Shown here: piece after piece, positions 19,533 to 27,610 of the stretch
Layout: the number at the start of each line of letters is the position of its first letter
Numbering within the stretch: position 1 is the stretch's first letter
Assembly (NCBI GenBank): GCA_963717955.1
Contig: CAVQXR010000001.1
Span: 1,302,001 to 1,366,000, forward strand
DNA: 64,000 nucleotides
Direction of reading: 5' to 3'
Source of the DNA: CAVQXR01 sp963717955
Lineage (GTDB): Bacteria > Actinomycetota > Thermoleophilia > Gaiellales > Gaiellaceae
The notes under the pieces: generated by a model
Told to the model about the DNA's origin: nothing
What the model saw: only the letters and a program-made list of their open reading frames with translations
Databases searched by the model: none
Translations under genes and position numbers: made by a program

Positions 19533-19750
19533 CCCGGGGCCAGGTCCCGGACGTCGCGTCCGGACGTCGTGAGATCGTCGGCACCTCGGCATCCGCTCCC
19601 ACGCCCCGGCCGGCCCCTCACCCCGGCGGGCCGACGGACGGCGACGACGAGGACCTGACCCCTCCGTTGTCGACCCCTCCCGGGAGCTCGGGGCGGTTCA
19701 CCGGGACGGTCTGCGCAAGTTGCGTCCACGCCGTACCCTCTGGACAGCTG

Positions 19751-20411
19751 ATGGTCGAGACGCACGCCACGCTCGAACGCTGGGTCGACTGGATCTTCGA
19801 TCGCGAGGTCGGAGAGCCCTGGTGGAACTGGGACGACGACGCGGAGTGGATCGTGCTCGCCGAGGATGTCCTGCTCTCCCACGTGACCGAGACCTTCGAG
19901 CATGCGGGGCGGCATCTCGGGCGCTTCTCCGACGAGCAGCTCACGCAGGGCTTCTTCTTCCTCCTCGACCCGGAGGACGGCGACCAGCTCCGTGCCTGCC
20001 TCGACCCCCACCTGCCGGTCGCAGGCCGCGCCGGAGCGGTGCTCGCCTCGGCGGGCGTGTTCGAGCAGCTGTTCGCGCCACGCTGCACGCCGGCGCTCTC
20101 GAACCTCGACGAGGAGACCGACACGGCCCTCAACCTCGCGTGCTTCATGTGGTGGGACCAGGGCCCGTTCCACGCGGAGGTCGAGGAGCCGATCGCGCTG
20201 GCGTGCCTCGACGCGATGGAGCGCACGCTCGGGATCCCGCACGATGCCTGCCGGGAGAGCGCCCTGCACGGGCTCGGCCACTTCCAGACCTCGGGCTCTA
20301 TCGAGGATCGGCGCCGCGCGATCCTCGAGCGGTTCCTCGCCGCCGACCTCGACCTCCGGCCGGAGCTGCGCGAGTACGCCGGAGGCCGCGCTACACGGCG
20401 CCGTGCTCTGA
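19751..20411 (+). CDS. Hypothetical soluble protein, one frameshift near the C-terminus
   Basis: From ATG 19751 (MVETHATLERWVDWIFDREV) the frame is clean to about 20383. There one extra G shifts it; repair gives a C-terminus EAALHGAVL and a stop at 20411 (660 coding bases, 219 residues). The alternative unshifted stop at 20464 would overlap the convergent gene. It is rich in W, D and E (WWNWDDDAEWIVLAEDVLLS), mostly helical, with a conserved-looking CLDAMERTLGIPHDACRESA and ALHGLGHFQ part. It has no signal peptide or transmembrane segment. I do not recognise the family. The 218 bases upstream (19533-19750) show no gene. Confidence 0.55.
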
Positions 20412-20808
20412 TCAGACCCAGCGCAGCCGGATCGGCCGTGCGCTCCACGGGCAGTAGCGCCTGACGGTGTCGGCCCAGTAGGCGAGGTCGGCGTCGAGAT
20501 CGGACGGGCGGCCGTCACACACCTCGATCGCAACCTCGGCCAGCCCCACATTGCGCAGATGCCACCGATGGCCCCGGTTCTCGCGCGTGCCCCGAACGAC
20601 CCGGCCGACGGGAATGCCGGCCGGCTCGTGACGTCGTATGGCCCGCCGCACCTGCGCGACGTCGTCCGGCCCGGTTCAGGTACGTGCGGAACGTCTCGCC
20701 GCCCACCTTCCAGGTGACGAGCGCGCGCTTCGGCGAGGCCGAGGCCTCCGCACCACCGGCCAGGACCAGGGCGGCGCAGACGACGACGGCCGTGGCTGAG
20801 ATGCGCAT
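20412..20808 (-). CDS. Small secreted protein, one frameshift
   Basis: ATG 20808 gives a signal peptide MRISATAVVVCAALVLAGGA (cleavage near EASA). The mature part is ALVTWKVGGETFRTYLNRAG, then (after one extra base near 20665) a stretch with RRAIRRHEPAGIPVGRVVRG, WHLRNVGLAEVAIEVCDGRP and YWADTVRRYCPWSARPIRL. The repaired length is 131 residues. Two cysteines (EVCDG and RYCPW) may pair. The pattern recalls small proteins related to the BP74 N-terminal domain, from memory only. The stop directly abuts the convergent gene's stop. It diverges from leuA across an inverted repeat at 20861-20930. Confidence 0.6.
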
Positions 20809-20860
20809 GTCCGATCGACGGTAGCCGCTCGAGGGGGTTCCCGACGCCGGCATCCGGCCG

Positions 20861-20930
20861 CTTGTGTTTCAAGATACGAGCTGATTTCCCGATGTTCACT
20901 CGCCCGGGAGATCGTTGCTTGAAACACAAG
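20861..20930. promoter_or_regulatory. Inverted 13-bp repeat, likely operator pair upstream of leuA
   Basis: CTTGTGTTTCAAG at 20861-20873 and its exact complement CTTGAAACACAAG at 20918-20930 are 57 bases apart start to start. Each half is itself a partial dyad (CTTG...CAAG). They lie between the divergent secreted-protein gene (start 20808) and leuA (start 20982), stand out as A/T-rich in this region, and could bind a dimeric regulator in a loop. A long-stem RNA hairpin is the alternative. Confidence 0.55.
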
Positions 20931-20981
20931 CGCTGGCAGCGCGGACGGCGGCGCGGAGATCCGGGCGGCCCGCGGTACCCT

Positions 20982-22697
20982 ATGCACACGATGACGCTGC
21001 CGGTCCACAAGTACCGTCCCTACCGGTTCGGGGTCGATCTGCCCGACCGCACCTGGCCGGAGAAGACGCTGACGCAGGCGCCCATCTGGTGCTCGGTCGA
21101 CCTGCGCGACGGCAACCAGGCGCTGATCGACCCGATGGACGTCGTCGCGCAAGCGCCGATGTGGGATCTGCTCGTCGGGCTCGGCTTCAAGGAGATCGAG
21201 GTCGGCTTCCCGTCGGCCTCGCAGCCGGACTTCGACTTCACGCGGCTCCTGATCGAGGAGGATCTCGTCCCCGACGACGTCTGGATCCAGGTGCTCGTGC
21301 AGTGCCGTCCGGAGCTGATCGAGCGGACGATCGAGAGCCTCGAGGGCGCGAAGCGGGCGATCGTCCACCTCTACAACTCGACGTCCGAGCTCCAGCGGCG
21401 GGTCGTCTTCCGCGAGGACCGGGCCGGGATCGCGACGATCGCCGTCGACGGCGCGAGCTGGTGCCTGGACGCGCTCGACCGGCTGCCGCGAGACCGAGAT
21501 CCGCTTCGAGTACTCGCCCGAGACGTTCGTCGGCACCGAGATGGACTTCGCGCTCGAGGTCTGCGAGCGGGTCATGGACGTCTGGCAGCCGCGGCCCGAC
21601 TGGAAGGTGATCCTCAACCTGCCGGCGACCGTCGAGATGACGACCCCGAACGTCCACGCCGACCAGTTCGAGTGGTTCGGGCGCAACGTCTCGCGCCGCG
21701 ACTCCGTCATCCTCTCGATCCACCCGCACAACGACCGGGGCTGCGCCGTCGCCGCAACCGAGCTCGCCCTGCATGGCCGGCGGCGAGCGCGTCGAAGGCG
21801 CGCTGTTCGGCAACGGCGAGCGCACCGGCAACGTCGACATCGTCACGCTGGCGCTCAACCTGTTCAGCCACGGCGTCGACCCCCGGCTCGACTTCTCCGA
21901 CATCGACGAGGTGCGCCGGGTGGTCGAGTACTGCAACCAGCTCCCGGTCCACATCCGCCATCCGTATGCCGGCGAGCTCGTCTACACCGCGTTCTCCGGC
22001 TCGCACCAGGACGCGATCAAGAAGGGCATGGACGCGATCGAGGAGAGCGGACGGTCCTCTGGGAGGTGCCCTACCTGCCGATCGACCCGAAGGACGTCGG
22101 GCGCACCTACGAGGCGATCATCCGCGTCAACAGCCAGTCCGGGAAGGGCGGCGTCGCGTACGTGATGAAGGCCGAGCACGGGCTCGACCTGCCGCGGCGA
22201 CTGCAGATCGAGTTCTCCCGGGTGATCCAGGACGTCGCCGAGACCCACGGCGGCGAGGTGACGCCCGAGCAGATCTGGGAGCTCGTTCGCCGGTCGAGTA
22301 CCTCCGACCGGGGCCGATCGAGATCGTCGGCCACCAGTCGACGGCCGAGGGCGACGAGCACGAGTCGCTGCGAGGTGCAAGCTGCGCGCTGAACGGCGAG
22401 GAGCGGAGCGCCGTCGGCACCGGGAACGGCCCGATCGCGTCGTTCGTCGACGCGCTCGCGAGCCTCGGGATCGACCTCCGCGTCCTCGACTACCACGAGC
22501 ACGCCGTCGGCGCGGCGCCGACGCGACGGCGGCCAGCTACATCGAGGCGACGCGTCGGCGACCGGGTGCTCTGGGGCGTCGGCATCCACCCGAGCATCGT
22601 CACGGCGTCGCTTCGCGCCGTCACGAGCGCCGTCAACCGCGCTGCGGCGCAGGGCCTCGTCGACGTCGAGGCCGCGACCACGCTCGCCGGTTCCTAG
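20982..22697 (+). CDS. leuA: 2-isopropylmalate synthase (frameshifted)
   Basis: 572 codons from ATG 20982 to TAG 22697, with frame changes near 21490, 21775, 22050, 22290 and 22520 that cancel. It makes 2-isopropylmalate from 2-oxoisovalerate and acetyl-CoA, the first committed step of leucine synthesis. The HMGL-like TIM barrel is clear: SVDLRDGNQALIDPMD near residue 40 (R-D metal/substrate motif) and SIHPHNDRGCAVAATELAL (metal-binding HxH with conserved N). The GxGERxGN loop is GNGERTGNVD, and the C-terminal regulatory domain has VEYLRPGPIEIVGHQSTAEG. Size and the MDVVAQAPMW region match the longer type II enzymes of actinobacteria. A second ATG at 20991 is possible. It stands as a single gene. 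Confidence 0.9.
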   Translation: MHTMTLPVHKYRPYRFGVDLPDRTWPEKTLTQAPIWCSVDLRDGNQALIDPMDVVAQAPMWDLLVGLGFKEIEVGFPSASQPDFDFTRLLIEEDLVPDDVWIQVLVQCRPELIERTIESLEGAKRAIVHLYNSTSELQRRVVFREDRAGIATIAVDGASWCLDALDRLPRDRDPLRVLARDVRRHRDGLRARGLRAGHGRLAAAARLEGDPQPAGDRRDDDPERPRRPVRVVRAQRLAPRLRHPLDPPAQRPGLRRRRNRARPAWPAASASKARCSATASAPATSTSSRWRSTCSATASTPGSTSPTSTRCAGWSSTATSSRSTSAIRMPASSSTPRSPARTRTRSRRAWTRSRRADGPLGGALPADRPEGRRAHLRGDHPRQQPVREGRRRVRDEGRARARPAAATADRVLPGDPGRRRDPRRRGDARADLGARSPVEYLRPGPIEIVGHQSTAEGDEHESLRGASCALNGEERSAVGTGNGPIASFVDALASLGIDLRVLDYHEHAVGAAPTRRRPATSRRRVGDRVLWGVGIHPSIVTASLRAVTSAVNRAAAQGLVDVEAATTLAGS

Positions 22698-22761
22698 ACG
22701 CGGACGCGCCGGCGGCAGGTCGGTAGGCTAGTCGCGCCGTGGAGCCGAAGCCCGCCCTGCG

Positions 22762-23589
22762 TTGACCGCGGTCCTCGGCCTGAGCGGCGCGGTCTGCTGG
22801 TCCGTGTTCGACCTCTTCGCGGTCCGTCTCGCCCGCGAGCTCGGCGCGCTCACGACGACGTTCTGGGTGCTCGCGGCGGGCGCGGTCGCCGTCCTCCCCG
22901 TGAAGATCGTCGCCGACTGGGGCGAGCCGCTGTTCGGCGACTGGCGGGCGGTCGGGTATGCGGCGCTCGCCGGGCTGCTCGACGTCGTCGGCTTCATGTG
23001 CTTCGCCCGGGGCCTCACCACCGGCAACCTCTCCGTGGTCGCCCCGATCGCGGGACTCGCCGGCGGGCTCGCCGCGCTCATCGCCGTTGCCTTCGGCGAG
23101 AGCCTTCAGACGGCGGTCGCAGCCGGCGTCGTGATCGCCGTGATCGGCGGGGTACTCACGGCGACCGATCGCGGCCTCCGCTCGGCCAAGGGGGCGGGCT
23201 GGGCGGCCTGCGGCGCACTCTGCTTCGGTGGGCTGTTCTTCCTCTACGGCGAGATGGACGGGATCTCCGAGTACGAGGCGATCCTCGTCACGCGTGTCGT
23301 CGGGCTGCTGCTGCTCCTGCCGTTCGTCCTCGCCCGCCGCCGCCCGCTGACGCGGCCCCAGATCCGCCTGGCGGCGCTCGGCGGCTCGCTCGACGCGCTC
23401 GGGTTCATCCTCTTCGCGGTCGCCGCCCAGCGCGGCCCGACGAGCGTCGCGTCGGTGACGGGCGCGCAGGTGGCGACGATCGGGGCGCTGCTCGGGATCA
23501 TCGTCCTGCGCGAGCGGCCGGCATGGTGGCAGGCCCTCGGAATCGGCGTCACGGCGGTCGGGGTGACGTTGCTCGCCCTCGGTGGTTGA
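22762..23589 (+). CDS. EamA/DMT-superfamily transporter
   Basis: 275 residues read from a TTG at 22762. The GTG at 22739 is out of frame and meets a stop at once, so TTG is the best start unless a base is missing. Ten hydrophobic segments occur in two similar halves, as in the duplicated EamA fold: GLSGAVCWSVFDLFAVRLAR... in the first half and GWAACGALCFGGLFFLYGEM... in the second. The last helix is WWQALGIGVTAVGVTLLALG. Drug/metabolite transporters export amino acids, nucleobases or other metabolites. The 64-base gap to leuA might mean co-transcription and a branched-chain amino acid substrate, but that is weak inference. A GC-rich repeat follows the stop immediately. Confidence 0.75.
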   Translation: MTAVLGLSGAVCWSVFDLFAVRLARELGALTTTFWVLAAGAVAVLPVKIVADWGEPLFGDWRAVGYAALAGLLDVVGFMCFARGLTTGNLSVVAPIAGLAGGLAALIAVAFGESLQTAVAAGVVIAVIGGVLTATDRGLRSAKGAGWAACGALCFGGLFFLYGEMDGISEYEAILVTRVVGLLLLLPFVLARRRPLTRPQIRLAALGGSLDALGFILFAVAAQRGPTSVASVTGAQVATIGALLGIIVLRERPAWWQALGIGVTAVGVTLLALGG

Positions 23590-23712
23590 GACCGCCGGGC
23601 TGCGCCCGGCTCCTGCGCGGGTCGCGGCCGGCCGAGCCGGCCGCTCGGCCACGGAGGCTCGGCCGGGCCCGACCCGCCAAAGGAGCCGCCCGGGGGGCGG
23701 CGGTCACGACCG
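23584..23712 (-). repeat. Dispersed GC-rich repeat, copy 3 (inverted) plus a diverged copy
   Basis: 23584-23652 is the reverse complement of the 69-base element at 16061 with only a few changes, for example GCTGCGCCCGGC for GCTTTGCCCGGC, which weakens the AAA loop. It overlaps the stop codon of the DMT transporter. From 23653 to 23712 a diverged forward version follows (GGCTCGGCC...GGAGCCGCCC...GGCGGTCAC). Together they fill the gap before the LLM gene. Confidence 0.65.
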
Positions 23713-23748
23713 AATTCAGCCGCGGAGGCCCGTCCGTACAATCGCGCG

Positions 23749-24735
23749 ATGAGGCTCGGGCTGTTCCTCTCCGCCCAGCACCCCGACGGCGACGACCTCG
23801 TCAGGCGCGTCGACGAGCACCTGGAGCAGGTGCGGTTCGCCCGCGACCACGGCTTCGCCACGGTCGTGTGCGGCCAGCACTTCCTGCCGGAGCCGTTCGC
23901 GATGCTCCAGACGGTGCCGCTGCTCGGGCGGATCGCCGCGGAGGCGGGCGAGATGACCGTCGCCTCCGGGATCCTCCTGATCACCCTCCTCAACCCGGTC
24001 GAGGTCGCCGAGAACGCGGCCACGCTCGACGTCATCACCGGCGGGCGGTTCACGCTCGGGGTGGGGCTCGGATACCGCCACGAGGAGAACGAGGCGTTCG
24101 GGCTCCCCGCGGAGCGCGTCTCGGTCTTCCGGGAGAAGCTCGACGTGATCCGCCGCCTGCTCGAGGGCGAGACGGTCACCGCCTCGGGGCACGGGTACCG
24201 GCTCGACGGGCAGCGCCTGACGCTCCGGCCCGTTCAGCGCCCGCGCCCGCCGATCTGGATGGCCGCGAACAACGACGGCGCCGTCCGCCGGGCGGCGCGG
24301 CTCGCCGACACCTGGCTCGTCAACCCGCACACGACGATCGACCAGCTCGAGCGCCAGCTCGCGCTCTTCCGTGCCGAGCGCGGGTCGGAGCCCGGCGAGC
24401 TGCCCGCGATCCGCGAGTGCCTGATCGCACCGACCGACGAGGAGGCGCTCGAGCTGGCCCGCCCGCACCTCGACCGCAAGTACCGCGCCTACGTCGACTG
24501 GGGCCAGAGCGACGTGATGCCGGCCGGCGACACGCTGCGGCAGGAGTGGGAGACGCTGCGCCGCGGCCGCTTCATCGTCGGCAGCCCCGCGACCGCCCTC
24601 GCGGACGCGCTCGAGCATCGCGACCGGCTCGGGCTCACGCAGCTGATCGTACGGGTGCAGTGGCCCGGCCTCCCGCCCGAGCACGCGCTGCGGACGCTCG
24701 ACCTGCTCGCCCGCGAGGTCGCACCGCACGTCTGA
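23749..24735 (+). CDS. LLM-class flavin/F420-dependent oxidoreductase
   Basis: 328 residues, ATG 23749. The bacterial-luciferase TIM barrel is evident: MRLGLFLSAQHPDGDDL, HFLPEPFAMLQTVPLLGRIA, SGILLITLLNPVEVAENAAT, LDVITGGRFTLGVGLGYRHE, PIWMAANNDGAVRRAARLAD and FIVGSPATALADALEHRDRL. The family uses FMNH2 or F420H2 for monooxygenation or hydride transfer. In an organism with F420 genes at 29-37 kb an F420-linked role is possible but not decided by motif. It is followed 65 bases later by the CoA-transferase and cupin genes. No flavin reductase is adjacent. Confidence 0.85.
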   Translation: MRLGLFLSAQHPDGDDLVRRVDEHLEQVRFARDHGFATVVCGQHFLPEPFAMLQTVPLLGRIAAEAGEMTVASGILLITLLNPVEVAENAATLDVITGGRFTLGVGLGYRHEENEAFGLPAERVSVFREKLDVIRRLLEGETVTASGHGYRLDGQRLTLRPVQRPRPPIWMAANNDGAVRRAARLADTWLVNPHTTIDQLERQLALFRAERGSEPGELPAIRECLIAPTDEEALELARPHLDRKYRAYVDWGQSDVMPAGDTLRQEWETLRRGRFIVGSPATALADALEHRDRLGLTQLIVRVQWPGLPPEHALRTLDLLAREVAPHV

Positions 24736-24800
24736 CCGCACGGCGCGCCTACGACCGGGGGTAGGCTGACCCGCCGGCAACGCCACGGAGGTTCCGCCAC

Positions 24801-26027
24801 GTGTTCAACCCGCTCGAGGGAGTCCGCGTCCTCGACTTCACCGCCTCGCTCGCGGGGCCGTACTGCTCGATGATCCTCGCCGCTCTCGGCGCGGACGTGA
24901 TCAAGATCGAGCATCCCGAACGCGGCGACGACACCCGGTACTGGGCGCCGCCGTTCTGGGGCGAGGAGAGCCCCGTCTACCTGACCGCGAACGCCGGCAA
25001 GCGGTCGCTCGGCGTCGATATCAAGCATCCCGACGGGCTCGAGGTCGTGCTGCGGCTCTCCGAGCGCTGCGACGTCTTCGTCCAGAACATGCGCCCCGGG
25101 CTCGTCGACCGCGTCGGTCTCGGCTTCGAGGCGCTGCGGGAGCGAAACCCGCGCATCGTCTACTGCTCGATCGGGGCGTTCGGTGACGTCGGGCCGCTCC
25201 GTGAGCATCCGGGCTACGACCCGCTCATGCAGGCCGCGGGCGGCATCATGAGCGTGACCGGCGAGGCGGGCCGCCCGCCCGTCAGGCTCGGTATCTCCGC
25301 GATCGACCAGGGGACCGGGATGTGGGGCGTGATCGCGATCCTCGCGGCGCTGCGGGAGCGCGACCGCGACGGCGAGGCGAAGCTCGTCGAGACCTCGCTC
25401 TACGAGACGGCCGTGAACTGGGTCGCCTACCAGCTCGCCGGATACCTCGGCAGCGGCCGGGTTCCGCGCCCGCTCGGGACCGCCCTCGGGATGATCGCCC
25501 CGTACCAGGCGTTCGAGGCAGCGGACGGCTGGGTGATGCTCGCGGCGGGCAACGACCGGCAGTTCGCCTCCCTCTGCGGCGTGCTCGGCGACCCCGAGCT
25601 GGCCGCCGACGACCGATTTCGCACGAACCCGGACCGGTGCTCGAACCGCGAGGATCTGGCGGCCCTGATCCAGGACCTGTTCCGCGCGCGCCCGGCCCGT
25701 GCGTGGCTCGACGAGCTGTTCGCGGCAGGCGTCCCGGCGGCTCCCGTGCACGACCTCGCCCAGGTGGCGGCGCACGAGCAGACGGCGGCGCTCGAGCTTC
25801 TCCAGCCGATCGAGCATCCGACGATCCCCGACCTGCGGCTCGTGCGCCTGCCGCTCACGGTCAACGAGGAGCGGGCCCTCCATCGCGGCGCCGCGCCGGC
25901 GCTCGGGGCGCACACCGACGAGATCCTGCGCGAGCTCGGCCACTCCGGCGCCGAGATCCGGGCGCTGCGCGATGCCCGCGCCGTCGGGGGCGCCCGAACC
26001 GACCACCGACCGAAGGAGGAAGCATGA
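24801..26027 (+). CDS. Family III CoA-transferase (CaiB/BaiF type)
   Basis: 408 residues from GTG 24801, behind a GGAGG site. The N-terminal fold is GVRVLDFTASLAGPYCSMIL, ADVIKIEHPERGDDTR, then YLTANAGKRSLGVDIKHPDG. The catalytic aspartate of the family falls at about residue 169 in LGISAIDQGTGMWGVIAILA. The rest continues to the typical LPLTVNE...LGAHTDEILRELG end. The enzyme moves CoA between carboxylates through an aspartyl-CoA anhydride. Its stop overlaps the cupin start (ATGA, 26024-26027), so the two are coupled. The substrate acid is not indicated. Confidence 0.9.
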   Translation: MFNPLEGVRVLDFTASLAGPYCSMILAALGADVIKIEHPERGDDTRYWAPPFWGEESPVYLTANAGKRSLGVDIKHPDGLEVVLRLSERCDVFVQNMRPGLVDRVGLGFEALRERNPRIVYCSIGAFGDVGPLREHPGYDPLMQAAGGIMSVTGEAGRPPVRLGISAIDQGTGMWGVIAILAALRERDRDGEAKLVETSLYETAVNWVAYQLAGYLGSGRVPRPLGTALGMIAPYQAFEAADGWVMLAAGNDRQFASLCGVLGDPELAADDRFRTNPDRCSNREDLAALIQDLFRARPARAWLDELFAAGVPAAPVHDLAQVAAHEQTAALELLQPIEHPTIPDLRLVRLPLTVNEERALHRGAAPALGAHTDEILRELGHSGAEIRALRDARAVGGARTDHRPKEEA

Positions 26028-26320
26028 GCGAGCGACAGGCGGCGGTGCCGACGGTCCTCATCGACAACGACCGCGTCCGCGTCACCGAGTGGCGGTTCGC
26101 GCCGGGCGCCGCGACCGGCTGGCACCGCCACGAGCACGACTACGTGGTCGTCCCGCTCGTGACCGGCACCCTCCGGCTCGAGGAGGGAGACGGGACGCGC
26201 GACGCGGAGCTGACGACCGGCGGCCCCTACTTCCGGCCGGCCGGGGTCGAGCACGACGTCGTCAACGTCAACGCCTTCGAGTTCGTGTTCGTCGAGACGG
26301 AGCTCAAGGCGCCGGCCTGA
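26024..26320 (+). CDS. Small cupin-domain protein
   Basis: 98 residues, ATG 26024 with AAGGAGGAAGC just upstream and overlapping the CoA-transferase stop. It is a single conserved cupin barrel. Motif 1 is GWHRHEHDYVVVPLVTGTL, with two metal-type histidines and an HxE variant. Motif 2 is PYFRPAGVEHDVVNVN, with the third histidine. Small cupins of this type bind a metal and act as isomerases, decarboxylases or sensors. Coupling to the CoA-transferase suggests a linked substrate. No closer assignment is possible. Confidence 0.75.
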   Translation: MSERQAAVPTVLIDNDRVRVTEWRFAPGAATGWHRHEHDYVVVPLVTGTLRLEEGDGTRDAELTTGGPYFRPAGVEHDVVNVNAFEFVFVETELKAPA

Positions 26321-26326
26321 CGTCGC

Positions 26327-27532
26327 TCACCTCGCCCGGGACGCCGCGATCACCGGTCGCGGCTCGGGCGGAAGCAGTACCGCGAGCACGTAGGAGAGGC
26401 CGCAGACGCCGGCGACCGTCCACAGGACCGCGGTCAGCCCGGCCGCGTCCGCGAGGACTCCGAGAAGGGCGGCGAAGAGCGCCCCGACCCCGATCGCGAG
26501 CCCGAGCGTGACGCCCGCCGCGAGGCCCATGTAGCCGGGCAGCGCCTTCTGGGCGATCACGACGAGCGGGTAGAAGTTCGCGCCCTCGATCAGGCCGATC
26601 GCGCCCATCACGACGAAGACGCCGGCGACGCCGACGAGGGGCAGCACCGCCGCGAGCGGGATCGCGAGCGCGAGCGACCAGACGACGACGGGCCGAAACC
26701 CGTACCGGTCGGCGAGGCGACCGCCGGCGATCGTCCCGACCGCGCTCGTGATCAGCATCGTCGCGACGGCCGCGTTTCCGATCCCCTCGGTGGAGGCGAG
26801 CTCCGCGACGACGTAGAGCGGGACGAAGACCTGCAGCCCGAAACCGACGATCGCGCGGGTGGTCGCGGCGCCCGAGGAGAGCCCGAACTGGCGCCAGTGG
26901 TTGGGCTCGGCCCTGCGAGCCGCCTCGTGCGCCTCGTCGGCGCGGAACCGCTCGAGATAGGAGGTGCTGACGAGGAGCACGATCCCGGCGACGCCGATGA
27001 TGGCGCCGACGATCGGCGTTCCCCGCAGGCCGAGCACGATCACGACCGGCGTCATCAGGATCGGGCCGAGCGCGAACCCGGCGACGCCGCCGAGCGCGAA
27101 GACGCTCATGCCGGCGCCGCGGCGCGCCTCCGAGACGTAGCTCGCGAAGCGAACCGCCTCCGGGTGGAAGGCGGCGACACCGAACCCGCCCACGAGCAGC
27201 GCGACGGCCGTCGCCGCGTAGCTCTCGACGAGGCCCGCCAGGGAGATTCCGGCAGCGGCGAGGAACAGCCCGGTCGGCATCATCCAGCTCGCGCGAACGC
27301 GGTCGGCGTAGATGCCGAGCAGCGGCTGGACGATGGACGAGCCGAGGCTCGCCATCAGGAACAGCGCACCGGCCGCGGCGTAGGAGTAGCCGCGATCGCG
27401 CACGAGGAACGGGAGCAGCGCCGGCACGCTGCCCTGGAAGAGATCGGCGGCCAGGTGCCCGCCCGAGAGCACCGAGATCCCCCGGCGGTCGACGCCGGCG
27501 GGCAGCAGGACGTCCGAGATCGCGCGGCGCAT
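26327..27532 (-). CDS. MFS transporter, fosmidomycin-resistance (Fsr)-like
   Basis: 401 residues with twelve hydrophobic segments from ATG 27532. ISVLSGGHLAADLFQGSVPA, LPFLVRDRGYSYAAAGALF and GSSIVQPLLGIYADR follow the pattern of the Fsr/AraJ-type drug efflux branch of the major facilitator superfamily. ADRYGFRPVVVWS is the loop motif of the second half. The second half ends in GLSYVLAVLLPPEPRPVIAA. It probably exports a small molecule or antibiotic. It is convergent with the cupin gene (six bases between stops) and preceded by a striking repeated palindrome at 27533-27566, so it is likely under its own repressor or activator. Confidence 0.8.
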   Translation of the reverse strand: MRRAISDVLLPAGVDRRGISVLSGGHLAADLFQGSVPALLPFLVRDRGYSYAAAGALFLMASLGSSIVQPLLGIYADRVRASWMMPTGLFLAAAGISLAGLVESYAATAVALLVGGFGVAAFHPEAVRFASYVSEARRGAGMSVFALGGVAGFALGPILMTPVVIVLGLRGTPIVGAIIGVAGIVLLVSTSYLERFRADEAHEAARRAEPNHWRQFGLSSGAATTRAIVGFGLQVFVPLYVVAELASTEGIGNAAVATMLITSAVGTIAGGRLADRYGFRPVVVWSLALAIPLAAVLPLVGVAGVFVVMGAIGLIEGANFYPLVVIAQKALPGYMGLAAGVTLGLAIGVGALFAALLGVLADAAGLTAVLWTVAGVCGLSYVLAVLLPPEPRPVIAASRAR

Positions 27533-27566
27533 TGACCGGGTCAGCGGCGACGGGGTGACCCGGTCA
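27533..27566. promoter_or_regulatory. Two TGACC-N-GGTCA palindromes upstream of the MFS gene
   Basis: TGACCGGGTCA (27533-27543) touches the MFS start codon, and its complement TGACCCGGTCA (27556-27566) lies 23 bases away, about two helical turns. Each 11-mer is a perfect 5-1-5 dyad. This is the layout of a double operator that would block the ribosome-binding or promoter region. No regulator gene is adjacent. A related TTGACCGG...CCGGTCAA pair lies at 34556-34597. Confidence 0.6.
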
Positions 27567-27610
27567 CCCGGTGCGAGGTCGGCGGCATCCCGGGAACCGT
27601 ACCGCCCCGG

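Noticed and set aside
1290..22560. Programmed ribosomal frameshifting as the cause of the split genes
   Set aside because: Too many sites, in unrelated genes on both strands, with no shared slippery heptamer or downstream structure. Length arithmetic favours inserted bases.
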